Shown piece after piece: positions 18,633 through 30,067 of a DNA stretch of 64,000 nucleotides. The first letter of the stretch is position 1. The number at the start of each line of letters is the position of its first letter. A program made the position numbers and the translations under genes. The stretch covers positions 1 to 64,000 of the forward strand of contig NZ_LGDD01000001.1 of the NCBI RefSeq assembly GCF_001279695.1. The letters run 5' to 3'. The notes under the pieces were generated by a model, which did not search any database, had not been told where the DNA came from, and worked only from the letters and a program-made list of their open reading frames with translations. The stretch comes from Streptomyces sp. WM6378. GTDB lineage: Bacteria; Actinomycetota; Actinomycetes; Streptomycetales; Streptomycetaceae.

Positions 18633-19050
18633 GTGCAATCTCCAGTCGAACGGCCACGTCCGCCCCTGGGGGCGCTTACAGCGACAGCGGTCAAGGGTTC
18701 GCCAACGAGCGCATGTTCCGGATGACGGACGGGGTGTTCCCGTGCTACCAGGTGGCTCGGCAAGCGAGTGTCCGAGCAGGATACGACGCACCCCAGTGAT
18801 CCGCTGGAGCCTTCCTTGAACGCCGTTGGTCCGAACGAGTGAGGCTCGTACTCAGGGCTGACCGGCCGCATACGGAGCGTGGCCGGACGCGGTCTCCCGC
18901 TGTCGCTGATACCCTGGTAGCCCGTGGCCGGGTGCTGAAAAAAGCCCCGAACCGCAGCGACGGCACCCCTGGAAACGCGTACGGATTCCGTACAAGATCC
19001 ACACAGGGTGACCGGCACGCACTCCACACAGCGACCACGGGAGCCCCCTC
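18633..19050. other. Intergenic region between divergent GH15 gene and pyrG
   Basis: 418 bp with no convincing gene. It must hold divergent promoters for the GH15 hydrolase and pyrG. A short A-run (18937-18943) near the middle stands out in otherwise GC-rich DNA. I could not assign -10/-35 pairs with confidence. Confidence 0.5.
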
Positions 19051-20733
<1,683 letters not shown>

Positions 20734-20752
20734 TCACCACCGGTTAACGTTG

Positions 20753-20800
20753 CCGGGGTACGGACCTTTCCGAAGGATCCGTACCCCGGTTCTGTTTTTG
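20753..20800 (+). terminator. pyrG terminator
   Basis: 12-bp stem (20753-20764 and 20778-20789) followed by TTCTGTTTTTG. It separates pyrG from the Nudix gene. Confidence 0.88.
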
Positions 20801-20826
20801 CGCGCGCACTGTGGGAGGACGCCGTC

Positions 20827-21453
20827 ATGGCCATCGAGGACACCGCCGAACACTGGCAGGTCGTGGCGAGTGCCACCCCTTTCACCGGCCACAAGACCGG
20901 GGTGCGCACCGACGACGTCGTGATGCCCGACGGCGCGGTCCACCAGCGCGACTACCAGACCCACCCCGGCTCGGTGGCGATCCTCGCCCTGGACGACGAG
21001 GGCCGCGTCCTGGTGCTGCGCCAGTACCGCCACCCCGTACGCCAGAAGCTGTGGGAGATCCCGGCCGGGCTCCTGGACGTGCCCGGCGAGAACCCGCTGC
21101 ACGCCGCCCAGCGCGAGCTGTACGAGGAGGCGCACGTCAAGGCCGAGCGGTGGCACGTCCTGACCGATGTGTACACGAGCCCGGGCGGCAGCGACGAAGC
21201 CGTACGGATCTTCCTGGCGCGGGACCTGTCCGAGGCGGAGGGCGAGCGCTTCGAGGTCTCCGAGGAGGAGGCCGACATGGAGCTGGCCCGGGTCCCGGTC
21301 GCCGAGCTCGTACGGGGCGCCCTCGCGGGGGAGCTGCACAACACCTGCCTGGTGGTCGGCGCCCTCGCGCTGGCCGCGGTCCTGGACGGGGACGGCTTCG
21401 ACGCGCTGCGCCCGGCCGGGGCGCCCTGGCCGGCCCGCCCCTTCGAGGAGTGA
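20827..21453 (+). CDS. Nudix hydrolase, ADP-ribose pyrophosphatase type
   Basis: 208 residues from ATG 20827, with GGGAGGA upstream. IPAGLLDVPGE plus AAQRELYEEAHV forms the Nudix box, and VYTSPGGSDEAVRIFLA is the loop typical of ADP-ribose pyrophosphatases (Mycobacterium Rv1700 type). It should split ADP-ribose to AMP and ribose 5-phosphate. The Gly expected after the EE pair is His here (EEAHV). ADP-ribose turnover links it loosely to the NAD operon at 30 kb. Confidence 0.88.
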   Translation: MAIEDTAEHWQVVASATPFTGHKTGVRTDDVVMPDGAVHQRDYQTHPGSVAILALDDEGRVLVLRQYRHPVRQKLWEIPAGLLDVPGENPLHAAQRELYEEAHVKAERWHVLTDVYTSPGGSDEAVRIFLARDLSEAEGERFEVSEEEADMELARVPVAELVRGALAGELHNTCLVVGALALAAVLDGDGFDALRPAGAPWPARPFEE

Positions 21454-21612
21454 ACCCACCCCTCCCGCATTCGATCTGAAAATCCGCTGATCCGATCGGG
21501 CGACATCCCCGCCGTGCTCCGCCCAAACGGTCACGAAGGGTGAACTACGCTCGGACTGCCCGTGCGGAGACCCGCACGGTCTCCAGGTGCGCAGGCGGAC
21601 GGAGCGTGGCCC

Positions 21613-23640
21613 GTGACGGATCAGGCGGTGGACGTGGGCGGCGCAGCCGTCGGGCAGCGCACGGGGCAATTCCTGGGCAGGCAGCGGGAGTTGAAGGAAC
21701 TCCGGGCCGACATCGAACGGGCCGGACTTGACACGCTGTCAGGAAAGAAGTCGCCCCGGGCCAGGGTCCTGCTGATCGCCGGCCGGCCCGGATCCGGTCG
21801 CACCGCGCTCGCCGCCGAACTCGCCCGCCAGGTGGCCGGCGACTACCCGGACGGGATCCTGCGGGCCACGCTCACCGAGCCGGGCGGGGTCCGCGTCCCG
21901 GCCGACCGGGTCGCCCGGGACCTGCTCGACGCCCTGGGGGTCCCGGCGCCGCCCGGCGCCGGCCAGGACGAGCTGACCGAACTGGTCCGCACCGCGCTCG
22001 CGGGCCGCCGGGCGATCGTGCTGCTCGACGACGCGGCCGACGCCGAACAGGTCGGCCCGCTGCTGCCCGACACCTCCCAGTCCCTGGTCGTGGCCACCGC
22101 CGAGGGACCGCTCACCGGAATCCCGGACGTGCGTCCGTGCACGCTGGGCGGCCTCGACGTGAAGTCGGCCGTCGAACTCCTGGAGGGCTTCACCGGCGCG
22201 GTGCGCGTCACGGTGGACCCGCGCGCCGCCGAGACCCTCGCCGAAGAGTGCGGCGGACAGCCCGCCGCCCTCGTCCTGGTCGGCGGCTGGCTCCGCGCCC
22301 GCCCCAAGGCCGCCATCTCCGACGTGGCCAAACAACTGCGCTCCATGTCCGACGAAGGAGCCGAACTCCCCAGCGCCGCAAGGCCGTTGGCGCGCTCGTT
22401 CCGGCTCGCGTACGACTCCCTCTCGCAGCCGGCCGCGCGGATACTGCGACTGCTCGCGCTCGCCCCCGCCGGGGTCGCCGACGCGCACACCGCCTCCGCC
22501 CTTGCCGGCTGCTCGGTCTCCGGCGCCCAGGCGGCGCTCGCCGACTTCGTGACGTTCGGACTGCTGCGGCCCGACCCGGACGCACCCGAGCAGTACCGGG
22601 TGCCCGGCGCCCTCGCGCCGCTCCTTCGCACGCTCTGCGAGAGCGTGGACCGGCCCGGCGAGATCCAGCTGGCCCGGGCCCGGATGCTGGAGCGGACCGT
22701 TCGGCTGCTCCAGTCCTGCCGGGCGGTCACCGAGCCGGAGGGCTCGCCCGCCCGCAAGAAGCTCGCGGGCCTGCCGCGGGCCCTGCGCTTCCCCAGCGCG
22801 GCCGTCGCCGACGCCTGGCTGAGCGGCCGCCGGCCCGCGCTGCTCGCCGCCGCCCGGATCGCGGTGGAGGACGGCGAGCTCGACACGCTGGCCCGGCGCC
22901 TGGTGGCCGCGCTGGTCCGCGCGCTCGCCGCGCACCGGGGCGCCGAGGCCGCGGCCCCCGACCTGTACGGCCTGCACCAGCTCGTCCTGGACGTCGCCGA
23001 GCGCCGCGAGCTGCACCGCGAGAAGGCGGCGGCCCTGCTCAACCTGGGCGACCTGGACGCCGGGACCGGGCGGACGACCGCGGCCCTTGCCCGCTACCGG
23101 GCCGCCCTGGACGCGGGCCGCGCCGCGAACGACGCGTACGCGACCGGCCGCGCGATGGAATCCGTAGGCGGCGCCCACCAGGAGCTCGGCGACTGGCAGC
23201 GGGCCTCCGACTGGTACGGGCGGGCCCTGTCCCAGCGCCTCGCGCGCGGCGAGCGGGCGGACGAGGCCCGGCTGTACGGGCGGCTCGCCGCCGTGCACAC
23301 GTACGCGGGCCGCTACGGCGAGGCGCTGCGCAGCTGGCGGGCCGCGGTGGCCGGATACCGGCGGCTCGGCGATCTGCCCAGCCAGGCAAGGGCGTTGAGC
23401 GAGGCGGCCCGGGTCCAGGAGTACGCGGGGCGCCCCGAGGAGTCGCTGCGCACCTGCCGCGAGGCGGTCGAGTCCGCGCGCAGGGCCGGTGATCTGCGCC
23501 TTGAGGCCGCGCTCCAGCTCAGGCTCGCCGACACCCTGGACCGGCTCGGCGACCCCGCGGCCGCGCGGTTGCACCGGGGCGCGGCGGACAGATTGCTGGA
23601 AGATGAGCCGTCAAGCGCAGGGGACCTGCGAAATCCGTAG
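21613..23640 (+). CDS. P-loop (STAND/NB-ARC-like) TPR protein
   Basis: 675 residues from GTG 21613 (GGAG eight bases upstream). GRQRELKELRADIERAG opens an ATPase module with Walker A-like AGRPGSGRTAL and a Walker B-like AIVLLDDAADAEQVGPLLPD. The middle is winged-helix-like, and residues ~480-650 are TPR repeats (ALARYRAALDAGRAAND, RASDWYGRALSQRLARGE). The order resembles AfsR/STAND regulators without a DNA-binding SARP domain. The usual Walker A Lys is Arg (GSGRT). A signalling or scaffold role is likely; target unknown. Confidence 0.78.
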   Translation: MTDQAVDVGGAAVGQRTGQFLGRQRELKELRADIERAGLDTLSGKKSPRARVLLIAGRPGSGRTALAAELARQVAGDYPDGILRATLTEPGGVRVPADRVARDLLDALGVPAPPGAGQDELTELVRTALAGRRAIVLLDDAADAEQVGPLLPDTSQSLVVATAEGPLTGIPDVRPCTLGGLDVKSAVELLEGFTGAVRVTVDPRAAETLAEECGGQPAALVLVGGWLRARPKAAISDVAKQLRSMSDEGAELPSAARPLARSFRLAYDSLSQPAARILRLLALAPAGVADAHTASALAGCSVSGAQAALADFVTFGLLRPDPDAPEQYRVPGALAPLLRTLCESVDRPGEIQLARARMLERTVRLLQSCRAVTEPEGSPARKKLAGLPRALRFPSAAVADAWLSGRRPALLAAARIAVEDGELDTLARRLVAALVRALAAHRGAEAAAPDLYGLHQLVLDVAERRELHREKAAALLNLGDLDAGTGRTTAALARYRAALDAGRAANDAYATGRAMESVGGAHQELGDWQRASDWYGRALSQRLARGERADEARLYGRLAAVHTYAGRYGEALRSWRAAVAGYRRLGDLPSQARALSEAARVQEYAGRPEESLRTCREAVESARRAGDLRLEAALQLRLADTLDRLGDPAAARLHRGAADRLLEDEPSSAGDLRNP

Positions 23641-23803
23641 TCCTTCGGCCAAAGATTAAAGCTTTGTAAGGGTAGACAGCGGGAAGACCTTCATTAGACT
23701 GGGTGAGCCGCAACATCCTGCGGTGTCTCCCGGTGCGCCCGTGTGCGTCCGGGTATGTATGGCATTGCCCCCGTTTTCCCCTGAGTCAAGGACCGTGATC
23801 GAC

Positions 23804-24919
<1,116 letters not shown>

Positions 24920-24956
24920 TAAAAAGCCGGTTCGTCAACGCGGACCGTCAACCTCG

Positions 24957-25001
24957 TACATCCGGCCGGACCTTGTCGACCAAGGTCCGGCCGGATGTGT
25001 A
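24957..25001 (+). terminator. ald terminator
   Basis: Near-perfect 19-20-bp stem (arms from 24957 and up to 25001, loop 24976-24980) 37 bases after the ald stop. Confidence 0.85.
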
Positions 25002-25064
25002 TCGCGACACTTCCGCCCACCTGTGCCAGGCTCGCTCAACTCGCCTCGAACGTAACCCTTTAAC

Positions 25065-25193
25065 CGTTTCGCGCACCGGTGAAACGCGCGTCTGAGTGCC
25101 CGTACGCCCTTGACAGAGTGGTGTTCGGTTGCCGACACATCGGGCCGGGTCCGGCGGATTGTGTTGCTGCGGACCGGTGACACGCCATAGAGT
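25065..25193 (+). promoter_or_regulatory. Upstream region of the ParA-like gene: inverted repeat, direct repeats, promoter
   Basis: The 350 bp between ald and the ParA-like gene hold, after the terminator, an inverted repeat with arms CGTTTC (25065-25070) and GAAACG (25081-25086). A direct repeat ACCGGTGA(A/C)ACGC occurs at 25075-25087 and 25173-25185. A promoter-like TTGCTG (25164-25169) is 18 bases from TAGAGT (25188-25193). The repeats could be operator or centromere-like sites for the downstream partition-type proteins; that is inference. Confidence 0.45.
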
Positions 25194-25269
25194 CGCCAAC
25201 CGTCGGCATGGTGCCACGCTGACCTATCGATAAAGTTTCCTGGTCACGTCCAAGGAGGTAAGACGACTT

Positions 25270-26442
25270 GTGAATGAGTCGACATTTACTCCCGGAGGTG
25301 GTCAGTCAGGAATCCCTGCGGGGATGTCCGTACGGGGCCAGAGCCCTTCGGGGCCCGAGGCTGTCGGCTCCGTCGCGGTCCGCACCTTCGAAACCACCCA
25401 GCACATGACGACAGCCCCACGGATGATGGACGGCCTACACGTGAACGCCACGGCCGGCAACGAGAGCGGCCGGGAGACCGCCGCTCTCGCCGACTTTGAC
25501 GAAGTGCCCCAGGGGCACTTCTACGACCCCGACGCCGAGTACGAGCCCGACCCCGAGTACGCGGCCACCCTCGCACCCGACGCCGCCCGCCAGCGCCGCG
25601 AGCGGATCGGCCCGACCGGACGGCCGCTGCCGTACTTCCCGATCCCGGGTCCGCTGACCGACCACGGTCCCGCGAAGATCATCGCGATGTGCAACCAGAA
25701 GGGCGGCGTGGGCAAGACGACGTCGACCATCAACCTGGGTGCCGCGCTCGCGGAGTACGGACGCCGCGTGCTGCTCGTCGACTTCGACCCGCAGGGTGCC
25801 CTGTCGGTCGGCCTCGGCGTGAACCCGATGGAACTCGACCTCACCGTCTACAACCTGCTCATGGAGCGGGGCATGTCGGCCGACGAGGTGCTGCTCAAGA
25901 CCGCGGTCCCCAACATGGACCTGCTGCCGAGCAACATCGACCTGTCCGCCGCCGAGGTGCAGTTGGTGAGCGAGGTCGCGCGCGAGTCCACGCTCCAGCG
26001 GGCCCTGAAGCCGCTGATGCAGGACTACGACTACATCGTGATCGACTGTCAGCCCTCGCTCGGCCTGCTCACCGTCAACGCCCTGACGGCGGCTCACAAG
26101 GTGATCGTGCCGCTGGAGTGCGAGTTCTTCGCGCTGCGCGGTGTCGCGCTGCTCACCGAGACGATCGAGAAGGTGCAGGAACGCCTCAACCCCGACCTGG
26201 AGTTGGACGGCATCCTCGCCACGATGTACGACTCCCGCACGGTGCACAGCCGGGAGGTCCTGGCCCGCGTGGTCGAGGCCTTCGACGACCACGTCTACCA
26301 CACGGTCATCGGCCGCACCGTGCGCTTCCCGGAGACCACCGTCGCCGGTGAGCCGATCACGACGTACGCCTCGAACTCCGTCGGCGCGGCCGCCTACCGT
26401 CAGCTCGCCAGGGAGGTGCTCGCCCGGTGTCACGCCGAGTGA
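25270..26442 (+). CDS. ParA-family ATPase (orphan, next to scpAB)
   Basis: 390 residues from GTG 25270, with a perfect AAGGAGGT at 25252-25259. Residues ~1-135 are a low-complexity, partly acidic extension. The ParA fold follows, with the deviant Walker A CNQKGGVGKTTS, LLVDFDPQGALSVGLG, and VIDCQPSLGLLTVNAL. Distinct from the oriC-linked ParAB, which this window does not contain. It overlaps the next gene, a putative DNA-binding partner, and precedes scpAB, so a chromosome-organisation role is likely. No partner ParB with KorB-like HTH is present. Confidence 0.9.
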   Translation: MNESTFTPGGGQSGIPAGMSVRGQSPSGPEAVGSVAVRTFETTQHMTTAPRMMDGLHVNATAGNESGRETAALADFDEVPQGHFYDPDAEYEPDPEYAATLAPDAARQRRERIGPTGRPLPYFPIPGPLTDHGPAKIIAMCNQKGGVGKTTSTINLGAALAEYGRRVLLVDFDPQGALSVGLGVNPMELDLTVYNLLMERGMSADEVLLKTAVPNMDLLPSNIDLSAAEVQLVSEVARESTLQRALKPLMQDYDYIVIDCQPSLGLLTVNALTAAHKVIVPLECEFFALRGVALLTETIEKVQERLNPDLELDGILATMYDSRTVHSREVLARVVEAFDDHVYHTVIGRTVRFPETTVAGEPITTYASNSVGAAAYRQLAREVLARCHAE

Positions 26443-26972
26443 GTCTGCCCGGGGCCGACGAGCTGTTCCGTACGACCGGGGGCATGGCGCTCTCGCCGTC
26501 CGCCCCGAGGCGAGGGGCCAACGGCGAGGCGAGGGTGCCGGCTCCGGCGGGCGAGAGCGAGCCGGTTACGGCCGAGCCCGCGCCCGAGACGGAGCACACC
26601 GCCGCCGAGGAGGACTCCGGCTCGGCCGAACAGCGCAGCCGCGGCGCCGCCGAGGCGGAGACCGCCAAGGCCCGGCGCACGCCCGCGCAGGGCGGCTCCT
26701 CCTCCGGCTCCGGCACCGCCCAGCAGCGGCGCCGGCAGCGGGCGGCCAACCGGCGGCCCAGCGGGCGCGAGCGGCACGACGAGAAGATCACCGTGTACGT
26801 CTCCGCGGAGGAGCTCATGGACCTGGAGCACGCGCGCCTGGTCCTGCGGGGGGAGCACGGGCTCGCGGTCGACCGCGGGCGGATCGTCCGTGAGGCCGTC
26901 GCCGTCGTCCTCGCGGACCTGGAGTCGCGGGGCGACGCGAGCATTCTCGTACGGCGTCTTCGGGGGCGGTAG
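26427..26972 (+). CDS. Basic protein with ribbon-helix-helix-like C-terminus
   Basis: 181 residues. Start GTG 26427, supported by GGGAGG at 26411-26416; GTG 26439 would give a four-base overlap with the ParA-like stop. Residues ~1-110 are low-complexity (Ala/Glu, then Arg/Ser/Gln). The C-terminus KITVYVSAEELMDLEHARL followed by RGRIVREAVAVVLADLE has the strand-helix-helix spacing of a ribbon-helix-helix domain. RHH proteins are the centromere binders of several ParA systems. I assign the fold by pattern only. Confidence 0.7.
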   Translation: MSRRVSLPGADELFRTTGGMALSPSAPRRGANGEARVPAPAGESEPVTAEPAPETEHTAAEEDSGSAEQRSRGAAEAETAKARRTPAQGGSSSGSGTAQQRRRQRAANRRPSGRERHDEKITVYVSAEELMDLEHARLVLRGEHGLAVDRGRIVREAVAVVLADLESRGDASILVRRLRGR

Positions 26973-27026
26973 CCGTTAGCCTGCGGCGGAGCCGCTCCGC
27001 CCGCCTCTCCAGCCCCTGGACCACTC

Positions 27027-28139
27027 TTGCCGACTGCTGACGAGCCCACCGCCTCCGCCGCGCGTGCGCCGCGCCGTGCGCTGGGGCGGGGGCCGGGGGA
27101 GATTTACCCCACCTCGCCCCTTCCCGCTGTGCCACTCGGCGGCTCCGCCGCGGGCCTCCGGGGGGATTCGTCGGCTGCGGACGAGTGGGTGGCGCCGGGG
27201 GCGCCGCCCCCGGCGCCACGCTCCTCAATCGCCGGAGGGGCTGATTTCGAGCCGCCCGGGGCTGAATCGTCCTCGGCCGACGAAGGGTTGGCGCCCGCCG
27301 CAGCCGAAGCCCTCACCGGCGGTGAGCCCGAGCCCGGTGACGGGCGGTTCACCGTTCGGCTCGCCAACTTCGAGGGGCCCTTCGACCTGCTCCTTCAGCT
27401 GATCTCCAAGCACAAGATGGACGTCACCGAGGTCGCCCTCTCCAAGGTCACCGACGAGTTCATGGCGCACATCCGGGCCATGGGGCCCGACTGGGATCTG
27501 GACCAGACGACCGAGTTCCTCGTCGTCGCGGCCACTCTGCTCGACCTCAAGGCCGCCCGGCTGCTGCCCGCCGCCGAGGTGGAGGACGAGGCCGACCTCG
27601 CGCTCCTGGAGGCCCGGGACCTGCTGTTCGCGCGGCTGCTGCAGTACCGGGCGTACAAGCGGATCGCCGACATCTTCAGTGAGCGGCTGGACGGGGAAGC
27701 GCGGCGCTACCCCCGTACCGTCGGCCTGGAGGCGCAGCTCGCCGAGTTGCTGCCCGAGGTCGTCATCAGCATCGGCGTCGAGGGCTTCGCCAAGCTGGCC
27801 GTGAAGACCATGCAGCCCAAGGCCAAGCCGCAGGTGTACGTCGATCACATCCACGCCCCGCTGGTGTCCGTGCGCGAGCAGGCCGAGATCGTGGTGGCCC
27901 GGCTGCGGGAGGCCGGGGAGGTCAGCTTCCGGGTGCTGGCCGAGGACGCCCCGGACACCCTCACGGTGGTCGCCCGGTTCCTGGCCCTCCTGGAGCTGTA
28001 CCGCGAGAAGGCCGTCGTCCTGGACCAGGACGAGGCCCTGGGGGAGCTGATGGTGCGCTGGAGCGGCGGGGACGGCGACGGGGCGCTGACGGTGACCGAC
28101 GAGTTCGACCAAGTGGTGACGGAGGAGGAGAACGCGTGA
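27027..28139 (+). CDS. scpA: Segregation and condensation protein A
   Basis: 370 residues. The kleisin core starts near residue 107 (GRFTVRLANFEGPFDLLLQLISKHKMDVTEVALS) and ends with a winged helix that binds SMC. It works with ScpB and SMC in chromosome condensation. The ~100-residue N-terminal extension is Pro/Ala-rich and is largely encoded by a dispersed repeat (27107-27250), so it is unlikely to be conserved. The start is uncertain: TTG 27027 gives ALGRGPG-type residues, but later starts are possible. scpB overlaps by four bases. Confidence 0.92.
   Translation: MPTADEPTASAARAPRRALGRGPGEIYPTSPLPAVPLGGSAAGLRGDSSAADEWVAPGAPPPAPRSSIAGGADFEPPGAESSSADEGLAPAAAEALTGGEPEPGDGRFTVRLANFEGPFDLLLQLISKHKMDVTEVALSKVTDEFMAHIRAMGPDWDLDQTTEFLVVAATLLDLKAARLLPAAEVEDEADLALLEARDLLFARLLQYRAYKRIADIFSERLDGEARRYPRTVGLEAQLAELLPEVVISIGVEGFAKLAVKTMQPKAKPQVYVDHIHAPLVSVREQAEIVVARLREAGEVSFRVLAEDAPDTLTVVARFLALLELYREKAVVLDQDEALGELMVRWSGGDGDGALTVTDEFDQVVTEEENA
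27107..27250. repeat. Dispersed GC-rich repeat within the scpA reading frame
   Basis: Bases 27107-27165 are about 90% identical to intergenic 7756-7814. The following CTCCTCAATCGCCGGAGGGG (27220-27239) is a sequence I know as a frequent Streptomyces intergenic repeat. Here it is translated as part of the ScpA N-terminal extension. Confidence 0.75.
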
Positions 28140-28756
28140 CGGAGGAGCTGGAGCTGAAGCCCGCCCTGGAAGCCGTCCTCATGGTCGTCGACGAGCCCGC
28201 CACCGAGGAACACCTCGCGAAGGTCCTGGAAAGGCCGAGGCGGGCCGTGGCGGACGCCCTGCGGGAGCTGGCGGACGAGTACACCGTCCAGGGCCGCGGA
28301 TTCGAGCTGAGGCTCGTGGCGGGCGGCTGGCGGTTCTACAGCCGGGCCGCCTACGCGGACGCCGTCGAGGGCTTCGTCCTGGACGGCCAGCAGGCCCGGC
28401 TCACCCAGGCGGCCCTGGAGACCCTGGCGGTCGTCGCGTACCGCCAGCCGGTGAGCCGCTCGCGGGTCTCCGCGGTGCGCGGAGTGAACTGTGACGGGGT
28501 CATGCGGACCCTGCTCCAGCGGGGTCTGGTCGACGAGGCGGGCACGGAACCCGAAACAGGTGCGATCCTGTACAGGACGACGAACTACTTTCTGGAGCGG
28601 ATGGGCCTGCGCGGCCTGGACGAGCTCCCGGAGCTCGCGCCCTTCCTCCCCGAGGCGGACGCGATCGAGGCCGAGACGCTGGAGGGTGTGCCGTCGTTCG
28701 ATCCGGACGCGCCGGACGCGCCGGAAACCCCCGCAGACGACAAGACGGAAATGTGA
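28136..28756 (+). CDS. scpB: Segregation and condensation protein B
   Basis: 206 residues from GTG 28136, overlapping scpA. Tandem winged helices: LKPALEAVLMVVDEPATEEHLAKVL, then TQAALETLAVVAYRQPVSRSRVSAVRGVN and the RTTNYFLERMGLRGLDELPELAPFLP end typical of ScpB. Dimeric partner of ScpA in the SMC complex. The acidic tail is variable. The stop overlaps the next start. Confidence 0.95.
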   Translation: MTEELELKPALEAVLMVVDEPATEEHLAKVLERPRRAVADALRELADEYTVQGRGFELRLVAGGWRFYSRAAYADAVEGFVLDGQQARLTQAALETLAVVAYRQPVSRSRVSAVRGVNCDGVMRTLLQRGLVDEAGTEPETGAILYRTTNYFLERMGLRGLDELPELAPFLPEADAIEAETLEGVPSFDPDAPDAPETPADDKTEM

Positions 28757-29925
28757 TGCGAAGCAGCAGCGGCAGGAACAGCAGCGGAAACAACGGCGGG
28801 AGCCGTGGTGGCAACAGCGGCGGCCGCGGCAGCAGCAGTGGCGGTGGCGCCGGTGGCCGGGGCGGCAACCGCGGCGCCGGTGGCGGGCGCGACGACCAGC
28901 GCAAGGCCGGCGGCCCGCGCCAGAGCGGCAGCGGCAAGCAGCGCCCGCCGCGCCCCGAGGAGCGCACCTACGACGTGGGCGGCGACGCCCCCCGCAGCGG
29001 TCGCGGCGCCTCCGCGCGCGGCGGCGCCAAGGGCGGCCCGAAGTCTCCCCAGGGCGGTACCCCGGTGCGCCGTGGCCCGCACGGCCAGCGTCTGGGCCAG
29101 GCCCGCCCGCGCGAGCTCGACGCCAAGATCGAGCAGCGCAACCGCGACCGGTACGCCGACAAGCCGGACGTGAAGACCCCCAAGACCTTCCCCGGCGCCG
29201 AGCAGGAGGGCGAGCGGCTGCAGAAGGTCCTCGCCCGGGCCGGCATGGGCTCGCGGCGCGCCTGCGAGGAGCTGATCGAGCAGGCCCGTGTCGAGGTCAA
29301 TGGCGAGATCGTGCTCGAACAGGGCAAGCGCGTCGACCCCGAGAAGGACGAGATCAAGGTGGACGGCCTGACCGTCGCCACCCAGTCGTACCTGTTCTTC
29401 GCCCTGAACAAGCCGGCCGGCGTCGTCTCCACCATGGAGGACCCGGACGGCCGCCAGTGCCTCGGTGACTACGTCACCAACCGCGAGACCCGGCTCTTCC
29501 ACGTCGGCCGGCTCGACACCGAGACCGAGGGCATCATCCTGCTCACCAACCACGGCGAGCTGGCCCACCGTCTGACCCACCCCAAGTACGGCGTGAAGAA
29601 GACCTACCTGGCCGCCATCACGGGCCCGCTGCCGCGCGAGATCGGCAAGCGGCTCAAGGAGGGCATCCAGCTGGAGGACGGCTACGCGCGGGCCGACGCC
29701 TTCCGCGTCGTCCAGCAGACCGGCAAGAACTACCTCGTCGAGATCGAGCTCCACGAGGGCCGCAAGCACATCGTGCGCCGCATGATGGCCGAGGCCGGCT
29801 TCCCGGTCGAGAAGCTGGTGCGGGTCGCCTTCGGCCCGATCGGGCTCGGCGACCAGAAGTCCGGCTGGCTGCGCCGCCTCACCAACACCGAGGTCGGCAT
29901 GCTGATGCGCGAGGTCGACCTCTAA
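28756..29925 (+). CDS. rRNA pseudouridine synthase (RsuA/RluB family)
   Basis: 389 residues. Residues ~1-150 are Gly/Ser/Arg-rich low complexity. An S4 domain (ERLQKVLARAGMGSRRACEELIEQARVEVNG) and the catalytic domain follow, with the nucleophile Asp in FHVGRLDTETEGIILLTNHG. Probably makes pseudouridine in 23S rRNA, like RluB. ATG 28756 shares one base with the scpB stop; GTG 28753 is an alternative. Conserved partner of scpAB in actinobacteria. Confidence 0.92.
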   Translation: MRSSSGRNSSGNNGGSRGGNSGGRGSSSGGGAGGRGGNRGAGGGRDDQRKAGGPRQSGSGKQRPPRPEERTYDVGGDAPRSGRGASARGGAKGGPKSPQGGTPVRRGPHGQRLGQARPRELDAKIEQRNRDRYADKPDVKTPKTFPGAEQEGERLQKVLARAGMGSRRACEELIEQARVEVNGEIVLEQGKRVDPEKDEIKVDGLTVATQSYLFFALNKPAGVVSTMEDPDGRQCLGDYVTNRETRLFHVGRLDTETEGIILLTNHGELAHRLTHPKYGVKKTYLAAITGPLPREIGKRLKEGIQLEDGYARADAFRVVQQTGKNYLVEIELHEGRKHIVRRMMAEAGFPVEKLVRVAFGPIGLGDQKSGWLRRLTNTEVGMLMREVDL

Positions 29926-29947
29926 GCACTCAGAACACCCGCTGAAC

Positions 29948-29986
29948 AGAGCCCGGTTCCCCGTTTCGTACGGGGAGCCGGGCTCT
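29948..29986 (+). terminator. Terminator of the parA-like/scpAB/rluB run
   Basis: Perfect 16-bp stem (29948-29963 and 29971-29986) with a 7-base loop, 22 bases after the pseudouridine synthase stop. Confidence 0.88.
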
Positions 29987-30010
29987 TGCGTCGCGTGCGG
30001 CCCCGAAACC

Positions 30011-30061
30011 TTGTGCGGTCGCCCCGAACACCTTTATAGTCATAGTGACCATTAAGGAGGT
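30011..30061 (+). promoter_or_regulatory. Promoter and candidate NrtR operator of the NAD operon
   Basis: Imperfect palindrome: TTTATAGTCA (30033-30042), centre TAG, TGACCATTAA (30046-30055), 8 of 10 arm positions pairing. TATAGT at 30035-30040 can serve as -10 with TTGTGC at 30011-30016 (18-base gap). The palindrome runs into the AAGGAGGT ribosome site at 30054-30061. It precedes an operon that encodes an NrtR regulator, so autoregulation is inferred. Confidence 0.65.
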
Positions 30062-30067
30062 ACGGGC

